From Spirochaetes bacterium GWE1_32_154 (lineage in GTDB: Bacteria; Spirochaetota; GWE2-31-10), in NCBI GenBank assembly GCA_001829315.1, contig MIAY01000043.1, positions 1-64,000 on the forward strand: a DNA stretch of 64,000 bases. Reading direction: 5' to 3'. This document shows, piece by piece, positions 42,134 to 51,283 of the stretch; position 1 is the first letter of the stretch, and each line of letters begins with the position of its first letter. The notes below the pieces were generated by a model. That model worked only from the letters and a program-made list of their open reading frames with translations. It did no database searches and had not been told where the DNA came from. Both the position numbers and the translations under genes were made by a program.

Positions 42134-43915
42134 TTGAGTACATTAGCGCACAGTTTTCATGTTCCTGTATTGGGTATCGGATTTTCAGTTGATATGCCTT
42201 TTAAAACAGCACAATATGGTATATCTTCAGTAATTTCTCTGGTAAATGATAATTTAGTCGAAAAAATGAGAGAATACTATTCAAAAATCTCGGGACAGAC
42301 TTATATTCCAATTTCAAAAGCGGTAGAAGATCACAGAGCGTTACGAATTACCGAATACCTTAATTTAATGCAGAATGTTGTCGGTAAACAAATTGAAGAT
42401 TTGAGGAATTCTATTAGCGTAAATACTCATGAAGTTAAAAAATATTTCTCATTATTACCGGATGGTTCTATATTAAAAAAGAGGTTTCTTGACTTCTGTT
42501 CAGAAAAATCGGATTCGGTAAAAAAAGATATTCTTGATTTTATCAAAAGCAGCATTGTTGCCGGTGAAATTTGTGTAAACATTATGACAAAAGTTGATCG
42601 TGATAATTATAAAGACGGTGTAAAACTTGATAAAGAGTATTCTGATGCATTAGCTGCTTTACGCGGTTTTGCAAATAGCCGGGGAAAAGCTGCGATTGTA
42701 TTTTCAGCCGGTTTTAACAGACGATTATATTCATACCTTGAAAATTTTGACTGTTTTTATCCTAAAGAAGATGGAAGTCTTGAAAAAAAGATTATACTTA
42801 AAATTTCAGATTACCGGTCAGCACTTACTCAAGCCAAATTTCTTGCATCAAAAGGCATCTGGATTTCAGAATATAGAGTTGAATCAGGTTTAAATTGTTC
42901 AGGTCATGCATTTCCAATAGAAGGTAAATCAGCCGGCATGATTCTTGAGGAATTAAAAAACAACAGACAGGAATTAATCGATACACTTTTTCCGGTTTAT
43001 AAAGAAGCTGTTAAAACAAAAAAAGGTATTGAAATTCATACACCACACGAAATAAAATATACCTATCAGGGTGGAGTTGCAACAGCAGAAGAACACGCTT
43101 TTCTGATGAAATATTATACATTAGACAGCATTGGCTGGGGTGCTGCATTTATGTTTGTTCCTGAAGTAACAAATATTTATGAAAAAACACTTACTAAGTT
43201 AATCAATGCACGATATGAAGATTTATATATCAGCGGAGCATCTCCATTAGGCGTTCCATTTAATACATTGCGTGAAAATATCAATGAAGAAAAAATGTAT
43301 GAACGATATAAAAATGGTGATTACGGTTACAATTGTGTTTTAGGTTATTTATCAAGTAATAAAGAATTCACTGAAAAACCAATTTGTACAGCATCAAAAC
43401 AGTACATGGATTTAAAAATTGAATCATTAAAAAATGAAGGTTTAACAGGCGTTGAACTTGAAAATGCAATTAAACCATTATTGATTAAATATTGTCTTTG
43501 TGCTGACTTATCAAAAACAGAAGTCACACCGTATAAAGTTGAAAAAAATGACGACGGTCGTGATGTAAAAAGTGTGTGTTCCGGTAAAACTGCTGCATTT
43601 TTTAACAAAAAGATGTCACTTGAAGAAATAGCTGATCATATTTACGGTAGAAACGACCACCTTGATCACTCCACCAAAAGACCTTCACTTTTTATTACCG
43701 AACTCAATATAACGGTAGATTATTTGAAAAAAATGATTAATGAAAAAGCTTCGTCGAAAGAAGTTACTGCCTATATTTCAAATATCATGGAAGGTATACA
43801 ATATTATACAGAACGAACAAATGAATTAGCAATTGGTATGACTCCTGATGAAATGAAATCTGAATTACTCAGAATACAATCAGAAGTGACTGCAATACAA
43901 ACATCGGTTCTCTAA
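42134..43915 (+). CDS. Conserved hypothetical partner of the giant activase
   Basis: A 593-residue soluble protein from a TTG with GGAGG six bases upstream. It opens with HVPVLGIGFSVDMPFKTAQY and continues with GISSVISLVNDNLVEKM, which I recall as a conserved protein found next to long HgdC-type activases in anaerobes. It has scattered motifs (EDHRALRITEYLNL, SGLNCSGHAFP, GRNDHLDHSTKRPSLFITEL) but no recognised cofactor site and no clear signal peptide. It follows the activase by 14 bp, so they are an operon. Biochemical role unknown. Confidence 0.65.
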   Translation: MSTLAHSFHVPVLGIGFSVDMPFKTAQYGISSVISLVNDNLVEKMREYYSKISGQTYIPISKAVEDHRALRITEYLNLMQNVVGKQIEDLRNSISVNTHEVKKYFSLLPDGSILKKRFLDFCSEKSDSVKKDILDFIKSSIVAGEICVNIMTKVDRDNYKDGVKLDKEYSDALAALRGFANSRGKAAIVFSAGFNRRLYSYLENFDCFYPKEDGSLEKKIILKISDYRSALTQAKFLASKGIWISEYRVESGLNCSGHAFPIEGKSAGMILEELKNNRQELIDTLFPVYKEAVKTKKGIEIHTPHEIKYTYQGGVATAEEHAFLMKYYTLDSIGWGAAFMFVPEVTNIYEKTLTKLINARYEDLYISGASPLGVPFNTLRENINEEKMYERYKNGDYGYNCVLGYLSSNKEFTEKPICTASKQYMDLKIESLKNEGLTGVELENAIKPLLIKYCLCADLSKTEVTPYKVEKNDDGRDVKSVCSGKTAAFFNKKMSLEEIADHIYGRNDHLDHSTKRPSLFITELNITVDYLKKMINEKASSKEVTAYISNIMEGIQYYTERTNELAIGMTPDEMKSELLRIQSEVTAIQTSVL

Positions 43916-43924
43916 ATATAACAC

Positions 43925-43960
43925 ATAGTCAACTCAAAATCGATTTTTTGAGTTGACTAT
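43925..43960. terminator. Perfect hairpin after the activase operon
   Basis: ATAGTCAACTCAAAA (43925-43939) pairs perfectly with its complement (43946-43960) across a short TCGATT loop, 10 bp after the preceding stop. No strong T-tract follows, so it may work as a weak or bidirectional terminator. Confidence 0.55.
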
Positions 43961-44076
43961 AATTATCTAATCTTAATTGATATGACCATATTTTTTTCTA
44001 AACTATAATTTTTTACAAGAACCTCTATTGACATTAAACATTAAAAGCATTACCTTGAATTAAAGAGGAAACTAAT

Positions 44077-44352
44077 GTGTGTAATACACTTGTTTTTAAT
44101 GATATATTAATTATTCCCCGGTCGGTTAAAACATTTTTCCAGATTAAAAGTTTTAATGTCTCTTGCGTTTCAATCGGGTTTGAAATCTATACCGGTATAA
44201 AGAAAAACAAAATTATTCAACTGATCCCCTATGATAAAAAAGGTCTCTGGGAAAAATTACTTGGTATATTAAGAAATCTCAAAAATACTTTAAACCCGCT
44301 TTTAACCTCCACAAAAGAAAATCACTACTATCACGTTCAATATTATACATAA
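44077..44352 (+). CDS. Small hypothetical protein
   Basis: A 91-residue frame from GTG 44077 with AAGAGGA eight bases upstream. No signal peptide or known domain. The sequence is basic near the end (YDKKGLWEKLLGILRNLKNT). It lies in a gap between the activase operon and a signalling operon. Coding is plausible but not proven. Confidence 0.35.
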   Translation: MCNTLVFNDILIIPRSVKTFFQIKSFNVSCVSIGFEIYTGIKKNKIIQLIPYDKKGLWEKLLGILRNLKNTLNPLLTSTKENHYYHVQYYT

Positions 44353-44508
44353 TCAAGGTAACCCTGACTTGACTACTTTACGAAATGAATTCTAAACCCA
44401 ATTTGACCACTTCATACGTAATAAAATTATATGCAGGAAATACGATAACTATTGCATTGCAAATCTTTCAGGTAATAGGCAATTGAGACTAAACACGGGG
44501 GAAACAGA

Positions 44509-45795
44509 ATGAATGACAAAGTAAAAGAAATAAATATTGATGATAAAAAAAAAGTAACGCCGGATGAAGATAACGTAATTATTAGTATTGATAGATATAA
44601 ATCAATAGTAAATAACACCCAGGAAGTAATTTTATTATTTAATAAGAATCTAAAAATTATATATATGAATTTAAAAGCAGAAAAAATAACCGGAACGTTT
44701 CTATCTAAAATAACTGGAAAAACACCTTCACAAGCCGGTTTTACCAGAAATTTTTGTACCAGGATAGATTATTTTTCTTCAATCATTACTGATAAAAACT
44801 CAATACATACAGAAATACTTCATGTGTATGATAAGGACTGGGATACTATATTTATTCCTGAATTTAATACAAATCAGAATATTACAGGATTTCTTATGTA
44901 TATGTTTGATATTTCTATAATTAAAGAGAATAAATATACTCAGTTAATGAAAGAAAATATGACACTAAAAGCACAACGTTTGATATCACAGAAAACTCTC
45001 TACACAGCAATTGCTCATGAAATAAAACAGCCACTTCAACTTATTAAAATGATAACAGATACTATTATATTGCGTTTAAATAAAGAAAATGACAATTCTG
45101 AAATAATAGAAAAAAATTTGTTAAATCTAAACGAGTTGCATAATGGAATTGATCAAATAGATTCAATTATTAATGCTATGAGAACAACAATTAATAATAA
45201 TAAAAATGATATTCTTTTAACCAAATGCGACATAACAATCCTCATTGAGAATATTGTTTTTATGTATCACAATCGAATGTCGAGTCAAAATATACATTTT
45301 ACACAAGATCTACCGATTCATAATATCTTTCTACAATGTGAAGATACATTAATTCATCAGCTCATTGGCAATATTCTTAACAACTCTATTGAAGCTTTTG
45401 ATAATAATAATAAAAATAAACAGATATCTGATGCTCTTGCAAAAATAATGAGTACATTTTTTTTGCGTCCGCCTTATGCGATAAAATCGCATTATAGGAA
45501 GCCTCATGCAAAAATTCGAGATAAAAATAGTATTTTTGCAAGAGGCTCATCTATAAAAACTTTTTTGAAGAATGATAATTTTTGTATTGATATAATAAAC
45601 AATGGAAACGAATTAAATGAAGAAATAAAGAAATATATATTTAATCCCGATGCCTCAATGGATATTATTTGGGATTCGCTCAGCATGGGACTTTTTATTG
45701 TTCAAACGATTTTATTATTAATAAACGGTTCTATTGAAATATTTCAAAATCAAAAAGATGGTACTCATTCAAAAATATCAGTAAAAGTAGAGTAG
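44509..45795 (+). CDS. PAS sensor histidine kinase with in-frame repeat insert
   Basis: The 428-residue soluble protein starts at an ATG with GGGGG upstream. A PAS-like domain (residues about 25-140) comes first, then HisKA with H-box AIAHEIKQPLQLIKM (about 170) and HATPase_c with N-box GNILNNSIEAFDN. Residues 309-346 are encoded by a copy of the dispersed palindromic repeat, giving an insert between the strands KQI and FCIDIINNGN of the ATPase domain. The G1 box is NNGNELN, and the G2 box (SLSMGLFIV) departs from GTGLGL, so ATP-binding is doubtful. The following gene is a lone receiver. The kinase may be weakened or regulatory-dead, yet the frame is preserved. Confidence 0.75.
   Translation: MNDKVKEINIDDKKKVTPDEDNVIISIDRYKSIVNNTQEVILLFNKNLKIIYMNLKAEKITGTFLSKITGKTPSQAGFTRNFCTRIDYFSSIITDKNSIHTEILHVYDKDWDTIFIPEFNTNQNITGFLMYMFDISIIKENKYTQLMKENMTLKAQRLISQKTLYTAIAHEIKQPLQLIKMITDTIILRLNKENDNSEIIEKNLLNLNELHNGIDQIDSIINAMRTTINNNKNDILLTKCDITILIENIVFMYHNRMSSQNIHFTQDLPIHNIFLQCEDTLIHQLIGNILNNSIEAFDNNNKNKQISDALAKIMSTFFLRPPYAIKSHYRKPHAKIRDKNSIFARGSSIKTFLKNDNFCIDIINNGNELNEEIKKYIFNPDASMDIIWDSLSMGLFIVQTILLLINGSIEIFQNQKDGTHSKISVKVE
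45433..45547 (+). repeat. Dispersed palindromic repeat, copy E (in frame within kinase)
   Basis: GCTCTTGCAAAAATAATGAG through GTATTTTTGCAAGAGGCTC, with the central TATGCGATAAAATCGCATTA palindrome and the block GGAAGCCTCATGC. The copy lies inside the kinase coding region and has no stop in that frame. Its ends match copies C and D. The size is such that downstream codons stay in frame. Confidence 0.8.
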
Positions 45796-45798
45796 AAA

Positions 45799-46158
45799 AT
45801 GAATATATTAATTGTTGATGATAAAAAAGAACTTTGTGATATTCTTGAAGATTTCTTAAATGAATTAAATTTTTATAAAATTGACAAAGTGTATAACGGA
45901 TTGGAGGCATTAAAAAAAATAGAAGAAAAAAAATATGACTTAATGATTAGTGATATAAAAATGCCAATAATGGATGGCATTGAATTAGTTAAAAACATAA
46001 AAAAACTTAATATATCACTTCATATTATTCTTATTTCAGGACAAAGTGATTTAATTGAATCATTACAAAATCGGAATTTAGGAAAATATGATTTTCTTAT
46101 TAAGCCAATTGACACAAAAAAGCTCACTGAAATACTAAAAAGTATTTGGGTTTTCTAG
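45799..46158 (+). CDS. Single-domain response regulator
   Basis: A 119-residue receiver domain alone. The acidic pair is D7-D8, the phosphoacceptor D52 (LMISDIKMPIMDG), the switch residue S80 (ILISG) and the lysine K102 (FLIKP). It starts three bases after the kinase stop, so both are co-expressed. There is no output domain; it would act through protein contacts or relay a phosphate onward. It converges on the diguanylate cyclase gene. Confidence 0.9.
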   Translation: MNILIVDDKKELCDILEDFLNELNFYKIDKVYNGLEALKKIEEKKYDLMISDIKMPIMDGIELVKNIKKLNISLHIILISGQSDLIESLQNRNLGKYDFLIKPIDTKKLTEILKSIWVF

Positions 46159-46183
46159 TACACACTATTTATGCACCTGAATA

Positions 46184-47272
46184 TTATTCTTCTACTTTTA
46201 CAATAGTTCCATCAATAGTGTTTATATGTATACAATTTCGACCTGATTCTTTTGATTTATATAATGCATTATCGGCCTCATTGATTAATTCATCCATGCT
46301 CTTTCCTCTACTGTATCTTGAAACCCCGATACTTAAAGAAATCTCATGTTCAGGAGGTATAACAACATTATCAATATCGAGAATCTCTTTAATGATAGTT
46401 TTAATTTTTAAATCATCTCTAATGGCATTTTTTATTCGCAAACCTGCGGTTACAGATTCTTCATACGTTATTCGAGGGAATAAAATAATAAATTCATCAC
46501 CACCGTATCGTGCTACATAATCAATTCTTTTTACAGATCTGGCAAGTAAGCGACCGATACCTTTAATAACTTCATCACCAATTCTGTGACCGAATGTGTC
46601 ATTATAATATTTAAAATGATCGGCATCTATCATCATCAATGATAAATATCTGTCATTTTTTGCATCGGGTTTACTGAGAATTAAATCAATTTCCATTGTT
46701 AATATTTCTCTGAATTTCCTGATATTTAAAAGATTTGTTAATGTATCTCTTGTTGCAAGTTTTTCAAGCATTTCATTTTTTTTCTGAAGCTCTATTGTTT
46801 TTTCCTGAACAAGCAGTTCAAGATTTTCTGTTATTTTAAAAAGTTCCTGTTCAAAAAACTTTCTGTCAGTAATATCTCGTAAAATTAATAATAAATACTC
46901 TACACCATTATACACAATTTTTCGAGCTTGAAAGTTCGCCATCATTATTTTAAGATTTGTGTCTTTACTGATTAATATAAGATCCTGATATCCGATAGCC
47001 TCTTTTATTTTAGATAAATCAATATTTGAACTGCTGAATCTGTCTTTTGTTTTATCAGAATCACCAGCTGATGATATAATAGTATCAAGAATTTCAAGGA
47101 ATTTATCAGATTCAAAGAGGATTTCATTTAAATTCATTTTATTAAATTCATCTTTTGAATAAAATAAATTTTCTTCTGCAGAATTATTAGCGAATTTAAT
47201 ATAACCTTTTTTATCAATAATAAAAACCATATCGTAGGTAAGATTGATAAGATCTATCGATTCAAACTCCAA
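46184..47272 (-). CDS. PAS-GGDEF diguanylate cyclase
   Basis: A 362-residue protein from a TTG with CGGAG upstream. It has PAS-like sensing at residues 1-150 (VFIIDKKGYIKFANNSAEEN; NFQARKIVYNGVEYLLLILR), a coiled coil, and then a GGDEF domain with RDTLTNLLNIRKFREIL, IDADHFKYYND and the intact catalytic YGGDEFIIL. It makes cyclic di-GMP. No transmembrane segment and no RxxD inhibitory site is evident immediately before GGDEF. It lies tail to tail with the response regulator. Confidence 0.9.
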   Translation of the reverse strand: MEFESIDLINLTYDMVFIIDKKGYIKFANNSAEENLFYSKDEFNKMNLNEILFESDKFLEILDTIISSAGDSDKTKDRFSSSNIDLSKIKEAIGYQDLILISKDTNLKIMMANFQARKIVYNGVEYLLLILRDITDRKFFEQELFKITENLELLVQEKTIELQKKNEMLEKLATRDTLTNLLNIRKFREILTMEIDLILSKPDAKNDRYLSLMMIDADHFKYYNDTFGHRIGDEVIKGIGRLLARSVKRIDYVARYGGDEFIILFPRITYEESVTAGLRIKNAIRDDLKIKTIIKEILDIDNVVIPPEHEISLSIGVSRYSRGKSMDELINEADNALYKSKESGRNCIHINTIDGTIVKVEE

Positions 47273-47411
47273 TAGTAAACTCCGTCTAATAATTGTAATT
47301 GCATTATTATATCAACTTTTGATTTTAATATTATTAAACTAAAAAATCAAATATTATTTGATATTTTTTTAAAACAATAATTACATAAATACGATAAATA
47401 TGATAAAAAGA

Positions 47412-47458
47412 AGAGGCTCTTACAAAAGTCAAAATTACTTGATTTTTGCATGAAGCTC
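47412..47458 (+). repeat. Dispersed repeat fragment (copy G)
   Basis: GAGGCTCTTACAAAAGTC and TGATTTTTGCATGAAGCTC form a 47-bp inverted pair matching one hairpin half of the family. It lies in the 231-bp gap upstream of the barrel gene at 47513. Confidence 0.45.
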
Positions 47459-47512
47459 AGAATAACTAAATCAGTAATGACAACAGATATTAAATAACTA
47501 CCGGTGGTTTTT

Positions 47513-49006
47513 ATGCGATTAATTTATATGCTTGTATTTACAATTTTTCAATACTCATTATTTTCAATAACAATTCAAGTAACAGAGATTAATGACTATC
47601 CATTAAAACTTCAGTTTAATCTTGAGGCTGGTGTAAGTGTTGAAGGAAAGGTAAATTCAAAAACAGGAAGAATGGATTATAATACAATTTTTTTAAAACC
47701 TTCATTTTATATCGATAAATTTGGTATAGGATTTGACTTAAAATTTCGATTTTCACGATTTCCCGAATTACTTACATTTAATGAACGGGATTGGATTATA
47801 TACAAAGACACTAATAAACTAATGTTTTCTCTTATAGATAAACTTGATTTTGTTCGATTTGGTAGCAAAAAATATCCAATTTATTTTACAACGGGTACTA
47901 TTCCAACAATACATGCAGGAAGTGGTTTACTTATTAATTCAATGAACAATGAAACATTCTCTCCCGGCTTTAAAGAACATGGTGTTTACTCTGTATTTAA
48001 CGGAATGCTATTTAAATATCCAATTCCGTTTAAAGGTTATTTTTTTATGCCGGACATTGCAGACCCTGATATAATTATAGCAGGTGGCACTCTGGATGCT
48101 TCGTATTTTATCAATAGTGATTTTTTTTCATTAAATACAGGTTTTTATACTGTTCTTGATTTTGATTCTACCGAGTCAAATTTTTTTAGTGCACAAACTC
48201 CTGATAAAATTGATTATTACCGGAATACTGATTTCAATAACCATACAATAGGTTTTACATTTCCCGTAGAATCTAAATTCGATTTTAAAATTGCACAATT
48301 ACAGGTTTTATCAGAAACTTCTTTTGTTCTAAAAAACAAAATAAACCCAACGATTGACGGTGCTCAGTTTTTTGGAATCCGTGGAAATTTTGTTAATCTG
48401 GAGAGTTCCGGTTATCTGATTGGTATTCCATTTGGTATTACAATAAAATCAAAAGGTTTTTATCCCGGCTATTTTTCCAGTAATTATCAGATTACACGAA
48501 AAGATCAATTTGAAAATGAAACTGATTATACTAATTTTTTATTTAACTATGGTTTTTATTTAACAGCTTTTGACGATACTATAGTATTCTCGTTTTTATT
48601 ATACTCTCCTTTTACAATGGAATGGTATAAAGCAGGTTATGAGGGTACATTTCATTTTGATGGAGAAGCCAGCGGATTAATGAAAGGACTTGATATTGAT
48701 ATAAAATATCGCAGTAGTCTGGAACAACTTAACACACAGGGTGATGGCGGTTTTTTTCTATATACGATTACAAAAGATTTCCGATTTTCAATAGAAATCG
48801 CCTATAATATTTACAGTACACGAATAAGTTTGTTGGCCGGTGTTCAGAGAGCACACTGGGTTTCTTCATTATTCAATGATTTTAAATATGTATACACAGG
48901 TAATGATCCAAATGGTAATGAGCAAATAATAATTAATGTTGTTACTGACAATTTTGGAAAATTGCTTGATAAATTTATACGTCTGGAGGTTTCATTTGCG
49001 TTGTAA
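47513..49006 (+). CDS. Outer-membrane beta-barrel protein
   Basis: About 497 residues from ATG 47513 (GGTGG upstream), with a signal peptide (MRLIYMLVFTIFQYSLFS) and then amphipathic strands rich in Phe, Tyr, Gly and Asp ending in RLEVSFAL. The architecture suggests a barrel of 16 or more strands. Segments such as KLDFVRFGSKKYPIYFTTG resemble DLFLKTGYVSFGYKESPFYL in the next gene, so the two are paralogues in tandem. The 3' end overlaps the next start by 11 bp. No named family is recognised. Confidence 0.65.
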   Translation: MRLIYMLVFTIFQYSLFSITIQVTEINDYPLKLQFNLEAGVSVEGKVNSKTGRMDYNTIFLKPSFYIDKFGIGFDLKFRFSRFPELLTFNERDWIIYKDTNKLMFSLIDKLDFVRFGSKKYPIYFTTGTIPTIHAGSGLLINSMNNETFSPGFKEHGVYSVFNGMLFKYPIPFKGYFFMPDIADPDIIIAGGTLDASYFINSDFFSLNTGFYTVLDFDSTESNFFSAQTPDKIDYYRNTDFNNHTIGFTFPVESKFDFKIAQLQVLSETSFVLKNKINPTIDGAQFFGIRGNFVNLESSGYLIGIPFGITIKSKGFYPGYFSSNYQITRKDQFENETDYTNFLFNYGFYLTAFDDTIVFSFLLYSPFTMEWYKAGYEGTFHFDGEASGLMKGLDIDIKYRSSLEQLNTQGDGGFFLYTITKDFRFSIEIAYNIYSTRISLLAGVQRAHWVSSLFNDFKYVYTGNDPNGNEQIIINVVTDNFGKLLDKFIRLEVSFAL

Positions 49007-51272
49007 AAGAATTTTAAGTGTATTACTTTTTATACCTGTCATTATCCTTCATGCCAATGAGTTATCATTTGACATACATAGAATAAACGGAAATTCTATG
49101 ATTAAAATCAGAAAATCTGATAATTCAAGTATTGATATTTCAGAATTAACAATAAATGATACAAGGCTTTCAGTTTTTGCCGGCAAAGACTCTGACGCAC
49201 AAATAATTATATATAAAGACAATATACCATTAAGTCTTGTATTATTAAAAAATGGTACTGATGCCGATATATTTTTATCACCTGCTAATGTTTTAACAAT
49301 CACCTCAAATTATGGACTTATGAGAGTTATAACAGCAGATGAAACGTTAATTTTGAAGTCAAGCAAAGTATCAATGATCATTCAACCAGACTCTGATCTT
49401 TCATTTAATCAATTTATTAATAATACTTCACTGTTACAGAATGAAATTGCTTTATTTAACGGTAGTGCATCCATAACTAATACAATAACCTACAGTAAAG
49501 AATCAATACTACCACTTGAAAAAAAGGTTTATTCCGGAAAAAATAGCAATACAGCAAAACTCAACGATGAATCAATCCTTTTGTACAAGAATACAATTTC
49601 TTTAAATACCACTGAATTATCAGTACCGATTATCACTTATTTAGAAAGTCTTAGTATTAATACATTAACAGACACTATTCCCAATTCAAATACCGATTCA
49701 GCCCCCATGAATTCTTCACGAATTTATTATGAAATTAACGACCCGAATATCGAAAGTGAAGCTGAAATAATAATTAAAAAGAAAAAAGAAAAAAAAAGAA
49801 AAAAAGAAAAAAAAGAAATTGATAAAAATTATATCAATCAGATGCTTCTCAACTTAATTTATTTTGAAGGTGCATTTTCTTATCACAATCCAAACTTAGG
49901 TGCTCGATTTGGCTGGTATCCTGAAATAGAAATGTTCGGAAATAAGTTTTTTATGTCATTTTTTTTCAATGTTCATATTGTACCTGAAGAAATAATCAAT
50001 GGTAGAGATCCTTTTTATAAAGTCAACGGTACTAACAATGAATGGAGTTTTGGTTACGAATATACAGAAAATACTTCCCTTATGGTTTTTGACATTATTG
50101 AGGATCTTTTTCTTAAAACAGGTTATGTTTCTTTCGGGTATAAAGAGTCTCCTTTCTATCTTCAAGCAGGTAATATAAAGGCAAAAAATGATTTTGCTTC
50201 ATTACGATACTTCAACTACTCACCAAATATTCTATTTCCATTTTATCGAACCACTTCATTTGATATACTATATCAATATTTGTTTTTTAAAGGCTCTTTG
50301 TATGTTGAAAATGTTGCGACCGGCGGACTTTTTGACATTAGTCTTGAATGTATGACACCATCAGAGAATTTTCGTCTATCTATCGAAACTTCTTTTTCAT
50401 TGGAAACATCCGATATGCGAAAAAGTGTCGGTTTAACAAATTATGAAATGATTGCCCCGCTCAATTTTAATAACATTTTTAAATTTACAATATTTAATTT
50501 ACCATCATTTGGATACCAAATATACGCATCTGCCGGAATTCTTTTTCCATTTACTCTAAACAATAATGACTTCACATCACAGTTTTCCAATCTTTTTAAT
50601 GTCAAAGCTGATAATCTTCTCCGATTTATAAACATTACAATTGGTCAAATCTGGAGATTTCAAAATTTCAATATTAGCGCAGATACTAATATAAATTCAC
50701 GATATTCAAAAACCTCACTCTACTCACCAACATACTTTTTATCTCGTGAAGATACAATTTCCAGTATAAAATCATGGTATAATAGTAATACACTTGAAAG
50801 TTCTACATCGTTATTAACGGACCTGCTTTTTAGTTTGCGACTTGGAATGCAATATAAAATGCTCGAAAACATTCAATTTCAATTGTACTATTCTCCGGGT
50901 TTTAATTATGATGCAAAATCTGCATTCACTTTTATTGATACGTTACTAATGAATTTAAAAATAAACTACAAAATAAATAAAAACTTTCAGATTCTATATC
51001 AACTAACTATCGACTGGCCGGAAGTTGCCTTAAGTATACTAAACGGAGTAACTAATTCAGATTATATTGCAATACTTAATAATGTTTTTGTAACAACAAA
51101 TTTAGAATTTAAATTGCAGGAACAAGTTTATTGTGGCGGTTCATTTTCTTTATTACCTGCTCATATAAAAAATTCAGGTACTATTGACTTCAACGCTCAA
51201 GCATATATCGGGTTTAATTTTCAAACCAAGAAAATAGTTAATGATATTGAATCTGAGAAAAGTAAATTATAA
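48996..51272 (+). CDS. FecR-like N-terminal domain fused to an outer-membrane barrel
   Basis: From TTG 48996 (GGAGGT upstream) about 758 residues. A signal peptide (CKRILSVLLFIPVIILHA) precedes a domain with NVLTITSNYGLMRVITADET and VSMIIQPDSDLSF, which resembles FecR-type domains. A lysine/glutamate-rich linker (KKKKEKKRKKEKKE) near residue 270 separates it from a C-terminal barrel-like region with YGFEYT/FGYEYTENTS strands and an FNFQ ending. The FecR part could sense or bind cell-wall or outer-membrane material (inference). It is coupled to the preceding barrel gene and leads into mutL after 11 bp. Confidence 0.6.
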   Translation: MRCKRILSVLLFIPVIILHANELSFDIHRINGNSMIKIRKSDNSSIDISELTINDTRLSVFAGKDSDAQIIIYKDNIPLSLVLLKNGTDADIFLSPANVLTITSNYGLMRVITADETLILKSSKVSMIIQPDSDLSFNQFINNTSLLQNEIALFNGSASITNTITYSKESILPLEKKVYSGKNSNTAKLNDESILLYKNTISLNTTELSVPIITYLESLSINTLTDTIPNSNTDSAPMNSSRIYYEINDPNIESEAEIIIKKKKEKKRKKEKKEIDKNYINQMLLNLIYFEGAFSYHNPNLGARFGWYPEIEMFGNKFFMSFFFNVHIVPEEIINGRDPFYKVNGTNNEWSFGYEYTENTSLMVFDIIEDLFLKTGYVSFGYKESPFYLQAGNIKAKNDFASLRYFNYSPNILFPFYRTTSFDILYQYLFFKGSLYVENVATGGLFDISLECMTPSENFRLSIETSFSLETSDMRKSVGLTNYEMIAPLNFNNIFKFTIFNLPSFGYQIYASAGILFPFTLNNNDFTSQFSNLFNVKADNLLRFINITIGQIWRFQNFNISADTNINSRYSKTSLYSPTYFLSREDTISSIKSWYNSNTLESSTSLLTDLLFSLRLGMQYKMLENIQFQLYYSPGFNYDAKSAFTFIDTLLMNLKINYKINKNFQILYQLTIDWPEVALSILNGVTNSDYIAILNNVFVTTNLEFKLQEQVYCGGSFSLLPAHIKNSGTIDFNAQAYIGFNFQTKKIVNDIESEKSKL

Positions 51273-51283
51273 TAGAGGATTAC

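Noticed and set aside
43925-43960. Perfect hairpin as a copy of the dispersed repeat family
   Set aside because: It shares no sequence with the CTCTTGCAAAAAT ends or the GCAATATAATTGC centre; it is an ordinary gene-end hairpin.
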